The notes beneath the pieces are model-generated. The model saw only the letters and a list, made by a program, of their open reading frames with translations. It made no database searches and was not told where the DNA came from. 64,000 nt of DNA from Candidatus Pandoraea novymonadis (GTDB lineage Bacteria > Pseudomonadota > Gammaproteobacteria > Burkholderiales > Burkholderiaceae), in NCBI RefSeq assembly GCF_003004665.1, contig NZ_MUHY01000001.1, positions 620,001-684,000 on the forward strand. Reading direction: 5' to 3'. Both the position numbers and the translations under genes were made by a program. Below are positions 28,447 through 40,361 of this stretch, one piece after another. Positions within the stretch are counted from its first letter, which is position 1; every line of letters begins with the position of its first letter.

Positions 28447-29490
28447 CTAAGGCATCACTGGAATATGAGTCAATCCCATCTCCTCTGGCAAACCAAACAT
28501 CAAATTCATACACTGCACACCTTGACCAGAAGCACCTTTGACAAGGTTATCTTCAACTACAAGAATTATAAGCATATCCCCATCGTTGGGGCGATGTACG
28601 GATACCCGTACGTAGTTCGAAGCACGCACCCATCGAGTTTCCGGCATACTGCCCGCTGGCAGAACATCCACAAAGGGTTCGTTGGAAAAATACTGTTCAA
28701 ACAATTGTTGAAAATTAGTACCCTGTGCATCAGGTAAAATGGACGCATACAATGTCGAGTGAATGCCACGAATCGTCGGAAGCAAATGCGGAACAAAAGT
28801 CAAACCAATCTCACTGTTTGCAATCGCCTCTAGCCCCTGCTTTATTTCCGGATGATGGCGGTGACCTTTGACTCCATACGCCTTAAAATTGTCGTAATTT
28901 TCAGTCAAGATAAGCGATGTCTCCGCCTTGCGGCCAGCGCCGGAAGCTCCCGACTTCGCATCAGCAATCAAATGCCGTGGATCAACCAACTTACGTCCTC
29001 CAGCCAACAGTGGCGCAAAGCCTAACTGAATAGAGGTTGGATAACACCCAGGCAAACCAATAACACGGGCATTCCTAATCTGTTCGCGGTTAATTTCCGG
29101 CAAACCGTATACGGCTTCATCAAGAAGCTTTGGACATGAATGTGGTATTCCATACCATTGCTCAAAAACCGCCGCATCCTTAAGACGAAAGTCAGCAGCA
29201 AGATCAATGACACGAACTCCAGCAGCTAGCAAACCTGGCGTTTGTCTCATCGCTACACCATGTGGAGTGGCAAAAAAAACGACATCGCAATCAGTCAAGC
29301 TTGCGTCATCCGGCATGGCAAATATCAAATCGACATGACCACGTAAATTTGGATATAAATCTGCAACCGCCAAGCCAGCTTCTTTACGAGAGGTAATCGC
29401 GTGTAAGTGCACTTGTGGATGCTGTGCTAAAAGCCTTAGTAGCTCCACACCGGTATAACCAGTGCCTCCAACGAGGCCCACCTTAATCAT
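28447..29490 (-). CDS. argC: N-acetyl-gamma-glutamyl-phosphate reductase
   Basis: NADPH-dependent third step of arginine biosynthesis. 347 residues from the ATG giving [19 protein letters not shown], the start of its nucleotide-binding fold; earlier ATGs add residues foreign to the family. The catalytic Cys is in [13 protein letters not shown], and the substrate region [11 protein letters not shown] is present. It follows the strong terminator at 29559-29615, so it probably has its own promoter within about 70 bases. No other arg gene is in the window. Confidence 0.96.
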   Translation of the reverse strand: MIKVGLVGGTGYTGVELLRLLAQHPQVHLHAITSRKEAGLAVADLYPNLRGHVDLIFAMPDDASLTDCDVVFFATPHGVAMRQTPGLLAAGVRVIDLAADFRLKDAAVFEQWYGIPHSCPKLLDEAVYGLPEINREQIRNARVIGLPGCYPTSIQLGFAPLLAGGRKLVDPRHLIADAKSGASGAGRKAETSLILTENYDNFKAYGVKGHRHHPEIKQGLEAIANSEIGLTFVPHLLPTIRGIHSTLYASILPDAQGTNFQQLFEQYFSNEPFVDVLPAGSMPETRWVRASNYVRVSVHRPNDGDMLIILVVEDNLVKGASGQGVQCMNLMFGLPEEMGLTHIPVMP

Positions 29491-29558
29491 ATTCAAGCCC
29501 TCACACAATTTCATTGAATAGATGTCGATTCTAACAAGCTTCTGCAACGCACGTAGCC

Positions 29559-29615
29559 CATTTATTTAAAAAAAGAGAGACCGCTAAATGCGGCCTCTCT
29601 TTTTTTAAATAAATG
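29559..29615. terminator. very long terminator between rpsI and argC
   Basis: Arms of 26 bases pair with a single mismatch around a five-base loop TAAAT. The stem carries runs of seven A and seven T, so it works in both directions in principle. It ends the rplM-rpsI transcript. Confidence 0.92.
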
Positions 29616-29635
29616 ATAAAACAATATCCCAAAAA

Positions 29636-30031
29636 CTAACGCTTCGAGAATTGCTTGCGACGGCGAGCTTTGTGAAATCCAACTTTCTTGCGCTCAACCT
29701 CACGTGAATCGCGCGTAACAAAACCAGCGGTTGACAAAGCTGATTTAAGCGATGCATCGCAGTCGATCAGAGCACGAGTAATACCATGGCGAACCGCTCC
29801 TGCTTGACCAGTTTCACCACCACCCGATACATTGATCTTAATATCGAATGTACTAACATTGTTAGTACATTCCAGTGGCTGACGTACAATCATCAGTGAT
29901 GTTTCACGTGCAAAGTAGTCGCTAATCATTTTACCATTAACAACAATGGCACCGTTACCAGCCTTCATGAAAACACGTGCCACTGCACTCTTGCGACGGC
30001 CGGTTCCGTAATTCCAATCATTTTTAAACAT
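29636..30031 (-). CDS. rpsI: 30S ribosomal protein S9
   Basis: 131 residues. It contains [33 protein letters not shown] and the C-terminal tail [12 protein letters not shown], which reaches the ribosomal P site. It follows rplM by nine bases, the universal rplM-rpsI operon. Confidence 0.98.
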   Translation of the reverse strand: MFKNDWNYGTGRRKSAVARVFMKAGNGAIVVNGKMISDYFARETSLMIVRQPLECTNNVSTFDIKINVSGGGETGQAGAVRHGITRALIDCDASLKSALSTAGFVTRDSREVERKKVGFHKARRRKQFSKR

Positions 30032-30040
30032 GAGATGCCC

Positions 30041-30469
30041 TTAGATCTCGAGCGACTTAGGTTGCTGCGCTTCATGCGGATGCCCGTTTTTGGCGTAAAT
30101 TTTCAACTTCTTAATCATTGCATAGCCCAACGGACCCTTCGGCAACATACCCTTCACAGCTTTCTCGAGCACACGGCCCGGGAAACGCTCTTGCATTTTG
30201 CCAAATGTGGTTTGATAAATACCACCCGGATAACCCGAGTGACGATAGTACTTCTTATCAGTTTGCTTCGCGCCCGTCACTTTGAGCTTTTCAGCATTGA
30301 TAATGATGATGTAATCACCAACATCAACGTGCGGGGTGAATTCAGGTTTATGCTTTCCGCGTAAATGGCATGCCACTTCGCTGGCGACACGGCCGAGGAC
30401 TTTGTCCGTCGCGTCAATCACAAACCATTCGCGCCTCACCTCATGCGGTTTTGCGGAAAACGTCTTCAT
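30041..30469 (-). CDS. rplM: 50S ribosomal protein L13
   Basis: 142 residues, exactly the usual length, from the ATG giving [11 protein letters not shown]. Motifs are [32 protein letters not shown] and the C-terminal [18 protein letters not shown]. The open frame continues 58 codons upstream without family similarity, so the internal ATG is the start. First gene of rplM-rpsI. Confidence 0.98.
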   Translation of the reverse strand: MKTFSAKPHEVRREWFVIDATDKVLGRVASEVACHLRGKHKPEFTPHVDVGDYIIIINAEKLKVTGAKQTDKKYYRHSGYPGGIYQTTFGKMQERFPGRVLEKAVKGMLPKGPLGYAMIKKLKIYAKNGHPHEAQQPKSLEI

Positions 30470-31308
30470 GATCGATCCAAATGAAAAACTTGCCCATATA
30501 AGCGTCGATCGACACCAACTTCCTGCTTGTCTTGCCGCCCACGTCACCACCCCACCGCACGGACACTCTATCATGTTCCTTAGGATCTTTCCGACGCGCG
30601 CACCCTTAACCGCAGAGATTTCCTGATGTTCTCCCGTGGGCAATCCCGGGAAAGTCTCTTATTGTATATGAAAATATACGAAACAACAAACACAATAAAT
30701 GTGTTCTCAAACTAGGGATCAGTGTTTTTATAAAGACGATAAAAAATAATACAGAGGTTCAATCAATGGCTCTGCACTTGACTTTTGCTAATACAAAAAA
30801 TCTGATCAAAATGAGAGTTAAATTTCAATGGAACAGACAGAGTGCTCAGGAGATGTAAATTTTTATGCAAAACAACATTACCTAACAAGAAATGTCTGAT
30901 GCAAGCCTAACAAACTCATCATTTTTTCTAATCTTGAATTAGATTTTCAAAATTGAACTTCGAATAAACAACGGTATTATTCCTACCATACACCATCATT
31001 GATGGAGAATGTGTCGGGAAATAAAATAATACTGGTGTCAATGGAAACCAGAGAAATAGAGCGATATAACGCTCACGAACTAGTGAATCAAAAAGGCTGC
31101 TTTTACAAAAATTCACTTTGGAAGCTTACTTTCATAAATAAAAAATACAAATCCATATGAGATCCAAGATCGTCAAAGCCTGAAAGCGTTGAAGTTTTCT
31201 TTCTAAGATGACATCAGCACGCTCATGCCTCGTATTGAGGATAGATGAAAATCTGGCCGATAGGAAGCCAACTGAGGATGAGCACAAAGATCAAGATCAA
31301 AATACGCA
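30470..31308. other. non-coding gap between rplM and rnpB
   Basis: About 840 bases. The first 170 or so, GC-richer, are presumably the rplM leader and promoter on the minus strand. The remainder is AT-rich and shows no gene. Confidence 0.5.
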
Positions 31309-31716
<408 letters not shown>

Positions 31717-32033
31717 GCAGATCTAGTCTAACATAAATAGCGTGTATATTTCAAAAACCAACACCATCAATTTTAAATCCTCACGCTCATCAATATACGT
31801 CGAACAATGATTCTCATTGTGAGACACACAGCAATTTTAGTTAGGTGGACTAACTTCAAAGCTAGTCCACCAATGGTCGCATACGTATTAGTGAATCATC
31901 TTTTTTAAAACTTCTCCAAACATGAAACAACACTTTCTATCTCTATAATAAAAAACCGTGGCTAATCGATCTTAAGCTGTCTCGAAAAATTCTTATCTAT
32001 CCCGCAAAACAACCCGCATGCTACTGAAGCCCT
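31717..32033. other. spacer between rnpB and pyrC with two palindromes
   Basis: 317 bases. It holds the rnpB promoter (TTGAAA near 31764, TAGACT near 31735 on the minus strand, weak match), a Fur-like palindrome at 31804-31820, and a 9-bp hairpin at 31844-31871 (GGTGGACTA with TAGTCCACC) that may end the pyrC transcript. Confidence 0.45.
31804..31820. promoter_or_regulatory. Fur-box-like palindrome
   Basis: ACAATGATTCTCATTGT is a perfect inverted repeat of seven bases around TTC. The core AATGATTCTCATT is very close to iron-regulated Fur sites of Burkholderia and Pseudomonas. No iron gene lies beside it, so it may be a relic. Confidence 0.4.
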
Positions 32034-33092
32034 TTAAATTTCGATCGTAGGAATACTAGTCCACAGCTTCCAACCCATCGTCTCACCAGCACACAAAGGC
32101 ACGATGGTTGAATCTGCTATGAATAACTCAACCGGCAATTGCCAAACTTCCGGCACCAAAGTAATCGTATCGGTATTTCGAGGTAGACCATAGAAATCCG
32201 CACCAAAAAAACTGGCGAATCCTTCTAGTTTATCGAGCGCACCCACCTCATCAAAGGCCTTCGCATACAGTTCAATAGCGTGCAAAGCAGTATAGCAACC
32301 TGCACAACCACAAGCATTCTCTTTCAAGGTTCGTGGATGCGGCGCACTGTCGGTACCAAGAAAAAAACGGGGATTACCCGACGTCGCCGCTGTAAGGAGT
32401 GCCTTGCGATGCTTTTCTCCCTTAAGCACTGGCAAACAATAATAATGCGGACGAATCCCTCCAGTGAACAGTGCATTTCGATTATAAAGCAAATGATGTG
32501 CCGTGATAGTCGCACCAATCGGAACACTAGCCTGTGCTACATAGTCGACTGCTTCCTGAGTTGTGATGTGCTCGAGCACCACCTTTAGGGCAGGAAAATC
32601 ATGGTTTAGCGGTACCAGAAAACGATCGATGAATACCTTTTCTCGATCAAAAATGTCGATCGACACATCGGCCATTTCACCATGCACTAACAATGGAATG
32701 CCGAAGTCTTGCATCGCATCGAGTGCCCCCTGACATTTCAGAATGTTGGTCACCCCAGCCTCTGAATTAGTCGTAGCGCCTACCGGATATAGCTTGACAC
32801 CATGAATGAAACCCGATGCCTTGGCTCGTCGAATTTCAGAAGCCTCCATGTTATCTGTCAAATACAATGTCATCAATGGTTCAAATGTATTGCCTGCCGG
32901 GCGTGCAGCCAAAATGCGTGCGCGGTAGGCATCAGCCTGTTCAGTTGTGGTCACTGGTGGCTTCAAATTTGGCATAACGATCGCACGACCAAACTGGCGA
33001 GCAGTGTCAGGTAGAACACCTTGTAAAAGCGCACCATCACGTAAATGCAGGTGACAATCGTCGGGACGGGTAAGAGTCAATTTTGGAATCAT
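32034..33092 (-). CDS. pyrC: dihydroorotase
   Basis: Zinc enzyme of de novo pyrimidine synthesis that cyclises carbamoyl-aspartate to dihydroorotate. 352 residues, class II (PyrC) type. Metal ligands are visible in CHLHLRDGA, the lysine in [19 protein letters not shown] and EHITT, with the catalytic Asp in LGTDSAPHP. The ATG giving [12 protein letters not shown] was chosen; an ATG nine codons upstream is possible. It stands alone. Confidence 0.96.
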   Translation of the reverse strand: MIPKLTLTRPDDCHLHLRDGALLQGVLPDTARQFGRAIVMPNLKPPVTTTEQADAYRARILAARPAGNTFEPLMTLYLTDNMEASEIRRAKASGFIHGVKLYPVGATTNSEAGVTNILKCQGALDAMQDFGIPLLVHGEMADVSIDIFDREKVFIDRFLVPLNHDFPALKVVLEHITTQEAVDYVAQASVPIGATITAHHLLYNRNALFTGGIRPHYYCLPVLKGEKHRKALLTAATSGNPRFFLGTDSAPHPRTLKENACGCAGCYTALHAIELYAKAFDEVGALDKLEGFASFFGADFYGLPRNTDTITLVPEVWQLPVELFIADSTIVPLCAGETMGWKLWTSIPTIEI

Positions 33093-33722
33093 GACGGGTC
33101 GCGGGAATCCTACCAACAAGTTAGCGTACTTAAAATACGGATGAAATTTCGCAGTTATCGAATCGATGGATTTGAATACAATTGTTATATCATTTTCTTT
33201 AATGGGTATTCTGGGTTACCGCAACGTACGGTAAATTGAAAATTTCAAAGGTTATCTCGTACCATCTTCAAACTGTCTTTAATAAACTGTGCCGAACCAA
33301 TGCCTATATTACGTTTTCATTTACAAAATGTTGAACACCTGAAAAGTATACTGTGATACTCCGCACAATAAAGGGAAACGAAGCAAATAACTCCTACCAG
33401 TAAAAATCCAAAAATTACTAATAAGTCTGGAAAATCTCGTTTAATCTGGGGGTTTTAGTGGCCAAATATTGTTTTCACCATAAAAAAAGAAAAGCGCGAG
33501 ATGAAAATAGCGTATTCTAAAATGAGAAATACAGCAAAAAAAGCTCAATAGCCTATTACTAAGCATTTCCCGTTTCTGCATCATTTTTTAGTCACAACAC
33601 TGAGTTGAATTGAGAAACAGACTTTCCGTTAAAATCGACATTGGCCTATTTTCCAGACGGCTCTAGGTTAACAAAAAATAGCATCTCCTATAAAAAATCC
33701 TCTCAAATCAGGGATATCTTCA
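33093..33722. other. non-coding gap between pyrC and yciA
   Basis: 630 bases of AT-rich DNA between divergent genes; it should hold both promoters. No gene, RNA or clear hairpin recognised. Confidence 0.5.
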
Positions 33723-34133
33723 ATGACGAATGTTTCGACCCCCTCCTGCTTGCCCGACGAAAAACTCTTGACCCTACGTGTCATGCCGATGCCCGCAAAT
33801 GCAAATGCTCATGGAGATGTGTTCGGTGGGTGGATCATGGCCCAAGTCGATATCGCAGGCTCAATCCCTGCAGCACAACTCGCCAACGGACGTGTGGCCA
33901 CGATTGCAGTCAATCAGTTTCTATTCAAACAGCCAGTCTTCGTCGGAGATTTACTAAGCTTTTATGCGACGATCGTAAAAACAGGACATACATCGATCAC
34001 CGTCGAAGTAGAAACATATGCCCAACGGATGCGGCTTTCACATGAGATCGTGAAGGTCACAGAGGCAACCCTGACTTACGTAGCTACTGATGAAAGCCGT
34101 CGACCGCGCAGGCTTCCAACTTCGAAGTCATGA
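33723..34133 (+). CDS. yciA: acyl-CoA thioesterase, YciA family
   Basis: Hot-dog-fold thioesterase of 136 residues that hydrolyses acyl-CoA to free acid and CoA. The N-terminal LRVMPMPANANAHGDVFGGW includes the conserved NAHGDVFGGW loop, with the catalytic Asp in MAQVDIAG. The TFVAVDE-like end LTYVATDESRRPR also fits YciA. Its physiological substrate is unclear. It stands alone on the plus strand. Confidence 0.92.
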   Translation: MTNVSTPSCLPDEKLLTLRVMPMPANANAHGDVFGGWIMAQVDIAGSIPAAQLANGRVATIAVNQFLFKQPVFVGDLLSFYATIVKTGHTSITVEVETYAQRMRLSHEIVKVTEATLTYVATDESRRPRRLPTSKS

Positions 34134-34643
34134 CAAGAAAGACAAAACCAAAAAATCAGAAACACGTGGCACTCATTCTGAGAAGAATTATGAATCAGAT
34201 ACACTGCATCGACACCGTTACAATCTCGCTGATCATTTATTACAAATAACTTCATGAGATCACGTTTATTTCTCTACATCGCTCATTTCATTATCTGAAA
34301 CGCCAATATAAAAAGCATAGTTTTTAATAATAATTAAAGAGCTCATCGCACTGCTGCCAAATGCAAAACAATACCAGCAACTATCTGGAGGCAGCATACA
34401 AGCTCTCAGAATCGCCTTTGAAGTGGATTATACGACACACAACAGCCTATCAAATCACACTGGTCACTCTAACTCTAAACGAACCAATCCGATGAGACCA
34501 AAGACTGGACACTCTCCCTCATTACCTCATATGCAGCACGTTTTTCATAACGAATAACAGTCGCAAAAAGATTATCGGACAATCATAGGAAATGAATGTC
34601 TTTATCCTCAAGAAAGTCCAGATATATTTAGCCATCGTATTTG
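34134..34643. other. non-coding gap between yciA and nudB
   Basis: 510 bases between convergent genes. No frame, RNA gene or strong terminator seen; probably eroded coding DNA. Confidence 0.5.
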
Positions 34644-35126
34644 CTACATACCGTGGCGCGATGGAAGTTGCCGAATTGCATCACCGTTAGATGGAGAGAA
34701 GCAGTTGTGCGCAGCCTCCGACCATGGCAACCAGACATACTCGACATGTTCGTGGGGCGAAAGTTTCACTCGAGTTTTTTCAGGCACGCATAAACCAAAC
34801 CAGTGTTCAGTATTAAGGAAAACACCAGGTGCATAACGATGACGCCATTGCGGATAGATATGATATTGGATGAAGTGATCCCAATCCACCAGTCTATCAC
34901 TTGGTATCTCAAATGAACCAACGATAATTCCAGTCTCTTCAGCAACTTCACGGGCAGCAGTTTCAGCAATGAGTTCATCGACATGATCTTTACTGCCAGT
35001 CACAGATTGCCAAAAACCAGGACAATCTGCACGTTCAATAAGGAGAACATCGAGTAGAGGCGTATAAATTACGACGAGCACAGATTCTGGAATCTTTAAA
35101 GACTTCATCGAGTAAAAAGGACGCAT
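34644..35126 (-). CDS. nudB: dihydroneopterin triphosphate diphosphatase (Nudix)
   Basis: Nudix hydrolase of 160 residues (154 if the ATG at 35108 is used). The Nudix box is complete, running from GSKDHVDELIAET to AAREVAEETGI. VLVVIYTPLLDVLLIERAD and FWQSVTGS match NudB, which removes pyrophosphate from dihydroneopterin triphosphate in folate synthesis. It lies downstream of aspS on the same strand, as in Burkholderia. Confidence 0.9.
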   Translation of the reverse strand: MRPFYSMKSLKIPESVLVVIYTPLLDVLLIERADCPGFWQSVTGSKDHVDELIAETAAREVAEETGIIVGSFEIPSDRLVDWDHFIQYHIYPQWRHRYAPGVFLNTEHWFGLCVPEKTRVKLSPHEHVEYVWLPWSEAAHNCFSPSNGDAIRQLPSRHGM

Positions 35127-35531
35127 GGTTTCTTAAATGGAACTGTCATTGTACTAAGCATTTATAAAAATTCAGCATCTATAGCGCAGTAGGCCCAAAT
35201 TGATAAAATTTGCATGACCATAATAAACCAGAAGAATGCAAAAGAATCCTAAACGTCGACATTACTTTCAAGGACCAACAGATAGCCTACTCCAAACCAT
35301 CACATCCTTATGATAAGAACCTTCTTACTACAAGATATGCTTTACGAAAAAGCTTAATGCTCTCGATTTTCCAAAATCTGAGCTGCATATATACAATCAT
35401 CACAACTTATCGTGGATCATCCGCTCCATCACTTGAGTCGTCATCTACCCAAAGATTAAATAGCACATGACCCCAACACCACAGCTACAATTGATGAAAG
35501 GTAATTCATCAAAGATACCAGGGAAACAAGG
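35127..35531. other. non-coding gap between nudB and aspS
   Basis: 405 bases between two minus-strand genes that are usually adjacent in relatives. No recognisable gene; probably expanded or eroded spacer holding the nudB promoter. Confidence 0.5.
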
Positions 35532-37331
35532 TTAAAACTTTGTTAATTCTTCTGTTTTACTTAAACGAATATGCAATTCACGTAGTTGACGATCATGAAC
35601 CGGGGAAGGTGCCTGCGTCAGTAGATCCTGTGAACGCTGAGTCTTCGGAAAAGCAATCACATCACGAATCGAATCCGCACCAACCATCATTGTAACAATA
35701 CGATCTAAGCCAAATGCAATTCCACCATGCGGTGGTGCACCATATTTTAAGGCATCTAGCAAAAAACCAAACTTTGCACGCGCTTCTTCTTCCTGAAGGT
35801 TAAGTACACGGAATACTTTACTTTGCACCTCTTCCTCGAAAATTCTGACCGAGCCACCACCAATTTCCCACCCATTGAGTACCATATCGTAGGATTTTGC
35901 CAAACATTTACCAGGAGTAGTATCCAAATAATCGATGTGTTCATCCTTCGGACATGTAAATGGATGGTGGCACGCTACCCATCTACTCTCACTATCATCG
36001 TACTCAAACATGGGGAAGTCGACAACCCATAGCGGACACCAGCCTGCTTCAAACAAACCGTGATTTTTACCAAAATCAGAGTGCCCAATCTTTAAACGCA
36101 ATGCACCCAAAGCATCATTGACTATCTTAGCCTTATCAGCCAAGAAAAAAATGATGTCCCCATCTTTCGCACCGCTGCGCTGTAAGATACTAGCAATGGA
36201 GTCATCGTGTAGATTCTTCACAATTGGACTTGTCAATCCATCACGTCCCTTCATCACTTCGTGGACTTTTATCCACGCCAAACCTTTCGCTCCGTAAATC
36301 TTCACAAATTCGGAGTAAAAATCGATATCACCCCTTGATAGCTCCGCACCGCCAAGCACGCGTAGCGCTGCGACGCGACCACCCTCGGTCATCGCAGCAG
36401 TCGAAAACACCTTAAAATTTACATCACGCATAGTGTCCGTCAATTCAGTGAATTCCATCTTTACCCGAAGATCAGGCTTATCCGAACCATACAAACGCAT
36501 CGCTTCTTCATACTGTATAACTGGGAATGGTTTGTCGAGAGACACATTGATCGCTTCCTTGAATACATGGCGAATCATGTTCTCGAAAAGCTCGCGAATC
36601 TCTTGCTCACCCAGGAACGACGTTTCACAGTCAATTTGCGTGAATTCAGGTTGACGATCAGCACGCAAATCTTCATCTCGGAAACACTTGGTGATCTGAT
36701 AGTAACGATCAAATCCCGAAATCATTAGCAATTGTTTGAAAAGCTGCGGTGACTGCGGTAACGCAAAAAACTGACCCGTATTGATCCGTGACGGCACAAG
36801 ATAATCACGGGCCCCTTCTGGTGTACTCTTAGTGAGCATCGGTGTTTCAATGTCGATGAAACCTTCCGCATCGAGATATTTACGAACTTCCATCGCCACT
36901 TTATATCTAAGACGCAAGTTATATTGCATCTGCGGACGACGGAGATCCAGCACACGATGTGTTAGACGTGTCGTTTCTGACAAATTTTCATCGTCAAGTT
37001 GGAATGGTGGCGTCAACGAAGCATTCAAAATAACTAGCTCATAGCACATCACCTCGATGTTACCACTTGTCAAGTTGGTATTTTCCGTACCAGCCGGACG
37101 TGCGTGTACAAGACCAGTGATCTGCACGCAGAACTCATTTCGAACATCTTTAGCGACTTTGAACATTTCTAAATGCTCTGGATCACACACCACCTGTACC
37201 AAACCTTTATAGTCGCGCAGATCAATAAATATCAAACCACCATGATCGCGGCGACGTTGCACCCAGCCACAAAGCTTGACCGTCTGGCCCAATTGCTGCT
37301 CGGTCACCAGACCGCAGTAGGATGTACGCAT
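35532..37331 (-). CDS. aspS: aspartyl-tRNA synthetase
   Basis: Class II synthetase of 599 residues from the ATG giving MRTSYCGLV. The N-terminal OB-fold anticodon domain ([20 protein letters not shown]) is followed by motif 2 ([19 protein letters not shown]) and motif 3 ([13 protein letters not shown]). The bacterial GAD insertion is present around residues 290-420. In Burkholderia this enzyme is thought to be non-discriminating, also loading tRNA-Asn for amidation by GatCAB; whether that holds here depends on asnS and gatCAB elsewhere. Confidence 0.97.
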   Translation of the reverse strand: MRTSYCGLVTEQQLGQTVKLCGWVQRRRDHGGLIFIDLRDYKGLVQVVCDPEHLEMFKVAKDVRNEFCVQITGLVHARPAGTENTNLTSGNIEVMCYELVILNASLTPPFQLDDENLSETTRLTHRVLDLRRPQMQYNLRLRYKVAMEVRKYLDAEGFIDIETPMLTKSTPEGARDYLVPSRINTGQFFALPQSPQLFKQLLMISGFDRYYQITKCFRDEDLRADRQPEFTQIDCETSFLGEQEIRELFENMIRHVFKEAINVSLDKPFPVIQYEEAMRLYGSDKPDLRVKMEFTELTDTMRDVNFKVFSTAAMTEGGRVAALRVLGGAELSRGDIDFYSEFVKIYGAKGLAWIKVHEVMKGRDGLTSPIVKNLHDDSIASILQRSGAKDGDIIFFLADKAKIVNDALGALRLKIGHSDFGKNHGLFEAGWCPLWVVDFPMFEYDDSESRWVACHHPFTCPKDEHIDYLDTTPGKCLAKSYDMVLNGWEIGGGSVRIFEEEVQSKVFRVLNLQEEEARAKFGFLLDALKYGAPPHGGIAFGLDRIVTMMVGADSIRDVIAFPKTQRSQDLLTQAPSPVHDRQLRELHIRLSKTEELTKF

Positions 37332-37377
37332 GGATATTTTCACAAAAATTATGTATTAATCGCCCTGTGTGGTCACT

Positions 37378-38025
37378 TCAAAGTAGTGGACCAGTATGGG
37401 AATGACGAGAGTTATTAACTGGTGCAACCACACCCATCGATACGATGTACTTCAACGCGACATCAACGCTCATATTAAGCTCAATAACATCACTAGCCTT
37501 CATCATCAAAAAAAAGCCCGATGTTGGATTCGGTGTTGTCGGGACATATACGCTGACATAGTCGTCGCCTTGCAGATGGTTCACGATGTCACCGCGAGGC
37601 GCCCCAGTCAAGAATGCAATCGTCCAAGAATCACCGTGTGGATATCGAACTAAAAGCGCCCGACGAAATGCTTCTCCACTAGAAGAAAGTAGAGTATCAG
37701 AAACTTGCTTGACACTCCCATACAAGGGGCCCACCACAGGGATTCGGATCAGGATCGCTTCCCACCAAAGCACAAGTTTCTGACCGATAAAATTATGCGA
37801 CAACAATCCAACCAGGAATACAAAAGCAAGCGTAACAATAACGCCTAAACCCGGCACACGCATCCCGATTAGACGTACTGGCTGCCATTTATCTGGCAAT
37901 AACAAAAGTGTCTGATCCATCAAGCCAATAATAAGCCCCAATACCCATAAAGTGATCGCAAATGGCACTAACACCAGTAACCCAGTTAGGAAAATCGTCT
38001 TTAGCGCCGGTTTTTTCACGCTCAT
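37378..38025 (-). CDS. DUF502 family inner-membrane protein
   Basis: 215 residues, function unknown. Two transmembrane helices (about 10-32 and 55-78) precede a conserved soluble part with VVGPLYGSVKQVSDTLLS and FVPTTPNPTSG-like VYVPTTPNPTSGFF, which define DUF502. It lies 46 bases before aspS and 59 bases after the FmdB gene, all on the minus strand, the usual Burkholderia order, so the three are probably co-transcribed. Confidence 0.92.
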   Translation of the reverse strand: MSVKKPALKTIFLTGLLVLVPFAITLWVLGLIIGLMDQTLLLLPDKWQPVRLIGMRVPGLGVIVTLAFVFLVGLLSHNFIGQKLVLWWEAILIRIPVVGPLYGSVKQVSDTLLSSSGEAFRRALLVRYPHGDSWTIAFLTGAPRGDIVNHLQGDDYVSVYVPTTPNPTSGFFLMMKASDVIELNMSVDVALKYIVSMGVVAPVNNSRHSHTGPLL

Positions 38026-38084
38026 AGGAGCACTCTCGACTCTTGGTAGAAAAGAATTAGACGTTTAGATATATCTAACATCGA

Positions 38085-38444
38085 TCAGTCATTAGATGAC
38101 AATGATACACATCCATCAGTGCAACTGCTGCTGCCGGAAATAGAACTCGACGCAGATACATCACCTGCTGAACAAGTTGATGAAACTTCTAATTCTGCGC
38201 CAGCAGCAGTTGCCCCCCCAACATTCGCCACCTCATCTGTATTCGTGGAATTGCTGGACGCGCCCCCTCGAAAATCGGTCGCATACCAACCTGACCCTTT
38301 TAGCTGAAAACCAGCTGCAGTCACTTGCTTATGAAGCACTCCTTCATCACATTCAGGACACTGAGAAAGTGGCAGATCACTAATTTTTTGCAGGAAATCT
38401 TTCGCGAAACCACAGGCTTCGCAACGGTAAGCATAGATAGGCAT
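38085..38444 (-). CDS. FmdB-family zinc-ribbon protein
   Basis: 119 residues. The N-terminal zinc ribbon is MPIYAYRCEACGFAKDF with a second pair in LSQCPECDEGVL, followed by GFQLKGSGWYATDF, diagnostic of the FmdB regulatory-protein family. The C-terminal half is low-complexity, rich in Ser, Thr and Ala, and probably disordered. Molecular role unknown. It is upstream of DUF502 and aspS. Confidence 0.92.
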   Translation of the reverse strand: MPIYAYRCEACGFAKDFLQKISDLPLSQCPECDEGVLHKQVTAAGFQLKGSGWYATDFRGGASSNSTNTDEVANVGGATAAGAELEVSSTCSAGDVSASSSISGSSSCTDGCVSLSSND

Positions 38445-38799
38445 GATTCTTTACTTCCAATGAGGAAAAAAATACATAAAATTCCACATTATAATCACCC
38501 TAGAAAACTTTCGGAATTTCTTCCTGTTTAGCCTTAGGGTAAATTTATCAACGAACACATAAAATCAAATCAACCTCAAATTCTAAAGATAGAGGAAGAT
38601 TGTGAATACCATAACATCCTATTCGAAAAATCAACGTATCAGACACCAATAACGCGACGGCAATCCTGATTGACTAGCAGTCAAAAGCAAGGATTTAGTA
38701 CACTGCTAGCAATATAGCCCAGAGGATAAACATAAAGATGCAGAGCTATATAAACGCTATCAACAATAGCGTTATGAATACTCATGAATAACATTTACA
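38445..38799. other. spacer between the FmdB gene and ubiB
   Basis: 355 bases between two minus-strand genes. It contains a hairpin at 38753-38773 that probably ends the ubiB transcript, and presumably the promoter of the FmdB-DUF502-aspS group. Nothing else seen. Confidence 0.5.
38753..38773 (-). terminator. hairpin downstream of ubiB
   Basis: An 8-bp perfect stem (AACGCTAT with ATAGCGTT) and a five-base loop, 27 bases after the ubiB stop. The following sequence is AT-rich but lacks a pure T run, so this is a weak terminator candidate. Confidence 0.4.
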
Positions 38800-40356
38800 T
38801 TACCAATATAACAAAATAAAAATTATAGTGATCCCTATGAGAACACAGCTCATAAGACCCAATATTCCAGTCAGCAAACTATTTGTGCGTTGCTGTGCAC
38901 TCAACAATTTCCAGACAGATTCATCCACCACCGACTGTGTACGGGAAACAAGCGCTTGATGTAATAGCCGCGGCAGTTGTGGCAAGGTTTGACTCCACTG
39001 TGGGGCCTCCGCTTTTAAACGCTCGAACCAGCCATTAAAACCAATCTGATTAGCCATCCAACGTTCCAAGAATGGCTTCGCTGTTTTCCATAAATCAAGT
39101 TCCGGATCGAGCTGACGTCCTAAACCTTCAATATTGAGTAAGGTCTTTTGTAATAAAACAAGTTGTGGCTGAATCTCGACGTTGAAACGACGCGATGTCT
39201 GAAACAAACGCATCAACACCAATCCCAATGATATCTCTTTGAGGGGGCGATCAAAATACGGCTCACAGCATGCGCGTATCTCCCCCTCTAATTCCTCGAC
39301 ACGGGTATTCCGTGGAATCCACCCAGATTCCAGATGAAGAGTTGCCACACGATGGTAATCCCGACGAAAAAATGCGAGAAAATTCTGCGAAAGATAATTT
39401 TTATCGAACTCAGACAATACACCAACGATACCGCAATCAAGCGCGATATAACGCCCAAAAGTATCTGGATCAAGACTCACGAAAATATTACCAGGATGCA
39501 TGTCTGCATGAAAAAAACCATCTCGCAGAAATTGAGTAAAAAAGATCTCTATTCCATCCCGGGCGAGCTTCTGCAAATCAATTTTCGCTTCGCGCAGCAA
39601 ATCGATCTGACTAATCTGCACACCAGCCATACGTTCCATCACCAATACATTACTACTGCTATATTCCCAATATATTTCCGGAACCATCAATAGCCCAGAA
39701 TCCATGAAATTCCGACGCAGTTGTGTCGCGTTGGCTGCCTCATGCATTAAGTCGAGTTCATCATGCAAATACCTATCGAATTCAGCAACCACTTCACGTA
39801 GTCTGAGCCTTTTTCCATCAGACCACAAACGCTCACCGAAAGCGGCCAAATCTCGAAGCAGCGCCAAATCACTTTCAATCACATGCAACATGTTCGGCCG
39901 CAATACCTTCACAGCGACTTCTTTCCCTGCATGGATGCCTTCGCGCAAACGTGCGAAATGCACCTGAGCAATAGATGCACTGGCAATAGGTTCAGTCGCA
40001 AATTCGACGAAAACCTCATCAAGTGGACGACCCAGTGACCGCTCAATCTGTACACGTGCCACTTCGGAATCGAATGGTGATACCTGATCCTGCAGTCGTG
40101 TCAATTCGGTCACTATGTCTGCTGGCATAAGATCCCGACGAGTAGAGAGCACCTGTCCAAATTTAACAAAGATGGGACCAAGATGTTCCAAAGCCAATCG
40201 TAGACGCTCTCCGCGAGGAGCAGATATCTGACGTCCTATCGAGAGGAAGCGCTGCAGCATGCGAGTGGAAGGATGGCGAATACTAGACAATACAATGTCA
40301 TCCAAACCGTATCGATAAAGGATCAGAAAAATTTTAGCCAGACGAAAAATTCGCAT
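38800..40356 (-). CDS. ubiB: ubiquinone biosynthesis accessory kinase-like protein UbiB
   Basis: ABC1/ADCK-family atypical kinase needed for ubiquinone synthesis; 518 residues from the ATG giving MRIFRLAKI. It has the KxGQ motif in [16 protein letters not shown], the Ala-rich loop in [22 protein letters not shown], and [10 protein letters not shown] in the active site. Two C-terminal transmembrane helices end the protein. It starts five bases after ubiJ, indicating co-expression. An ATG 20 codons upstream overlaps ubiJ and is less likely. Confidence 0.96.
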   Translation of the reverse strand: MRIFRLAKIFLILYRYGLDDIVLSSIRHPSTRMLQRFLSIGRQISAPRGERLRLALEHLGPIFVKFGQVLSTRRDLMPADIVTELTRLQDQVSPFDSEVARVQIERSLGRPLDEVFVEFATEPIASASIAQVHFARLREGIHAGKEVAVKVLRPNMLHVIESDLALLRDLAAFGERLWSDGKRLRLREVVAEFDRYLHDELDLMHEAANATQLRRNFMDSGLLMVPEIYWEYSSSNVLVMERMAGVQISQIDLLREAKIDLQKLARDGIEIFFTQFLRDGFFHADMHPGNIFVSLDPDTFGRYIALDCGIVGVLSEFDKNYLSQNFLAFFRRDYHRVATLHLESGWIPRNTRVEELEGEIRACCEPYFDRPLKEISLGLVLMRLFQTSRRFNVEIQPQLVLLQKTLLNIEGLGRQLDPELDLWKTAKPFLERWMANQIGFNGWFERLKAEAPQWSQTLPQLPRLLHQALVSRTQSVVDESVWKLLSAQQRTNSLLTGILGLMSCVLIGITIIFILLYW

Positions 40357-40361
40357 AGAAC

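Noticed and set aside
30470-30643. N-terminal extension of 58 codons on rplM
   Set aside because: L13 starts at the internal ATG in all known relatives and is then exactly 142 residues.
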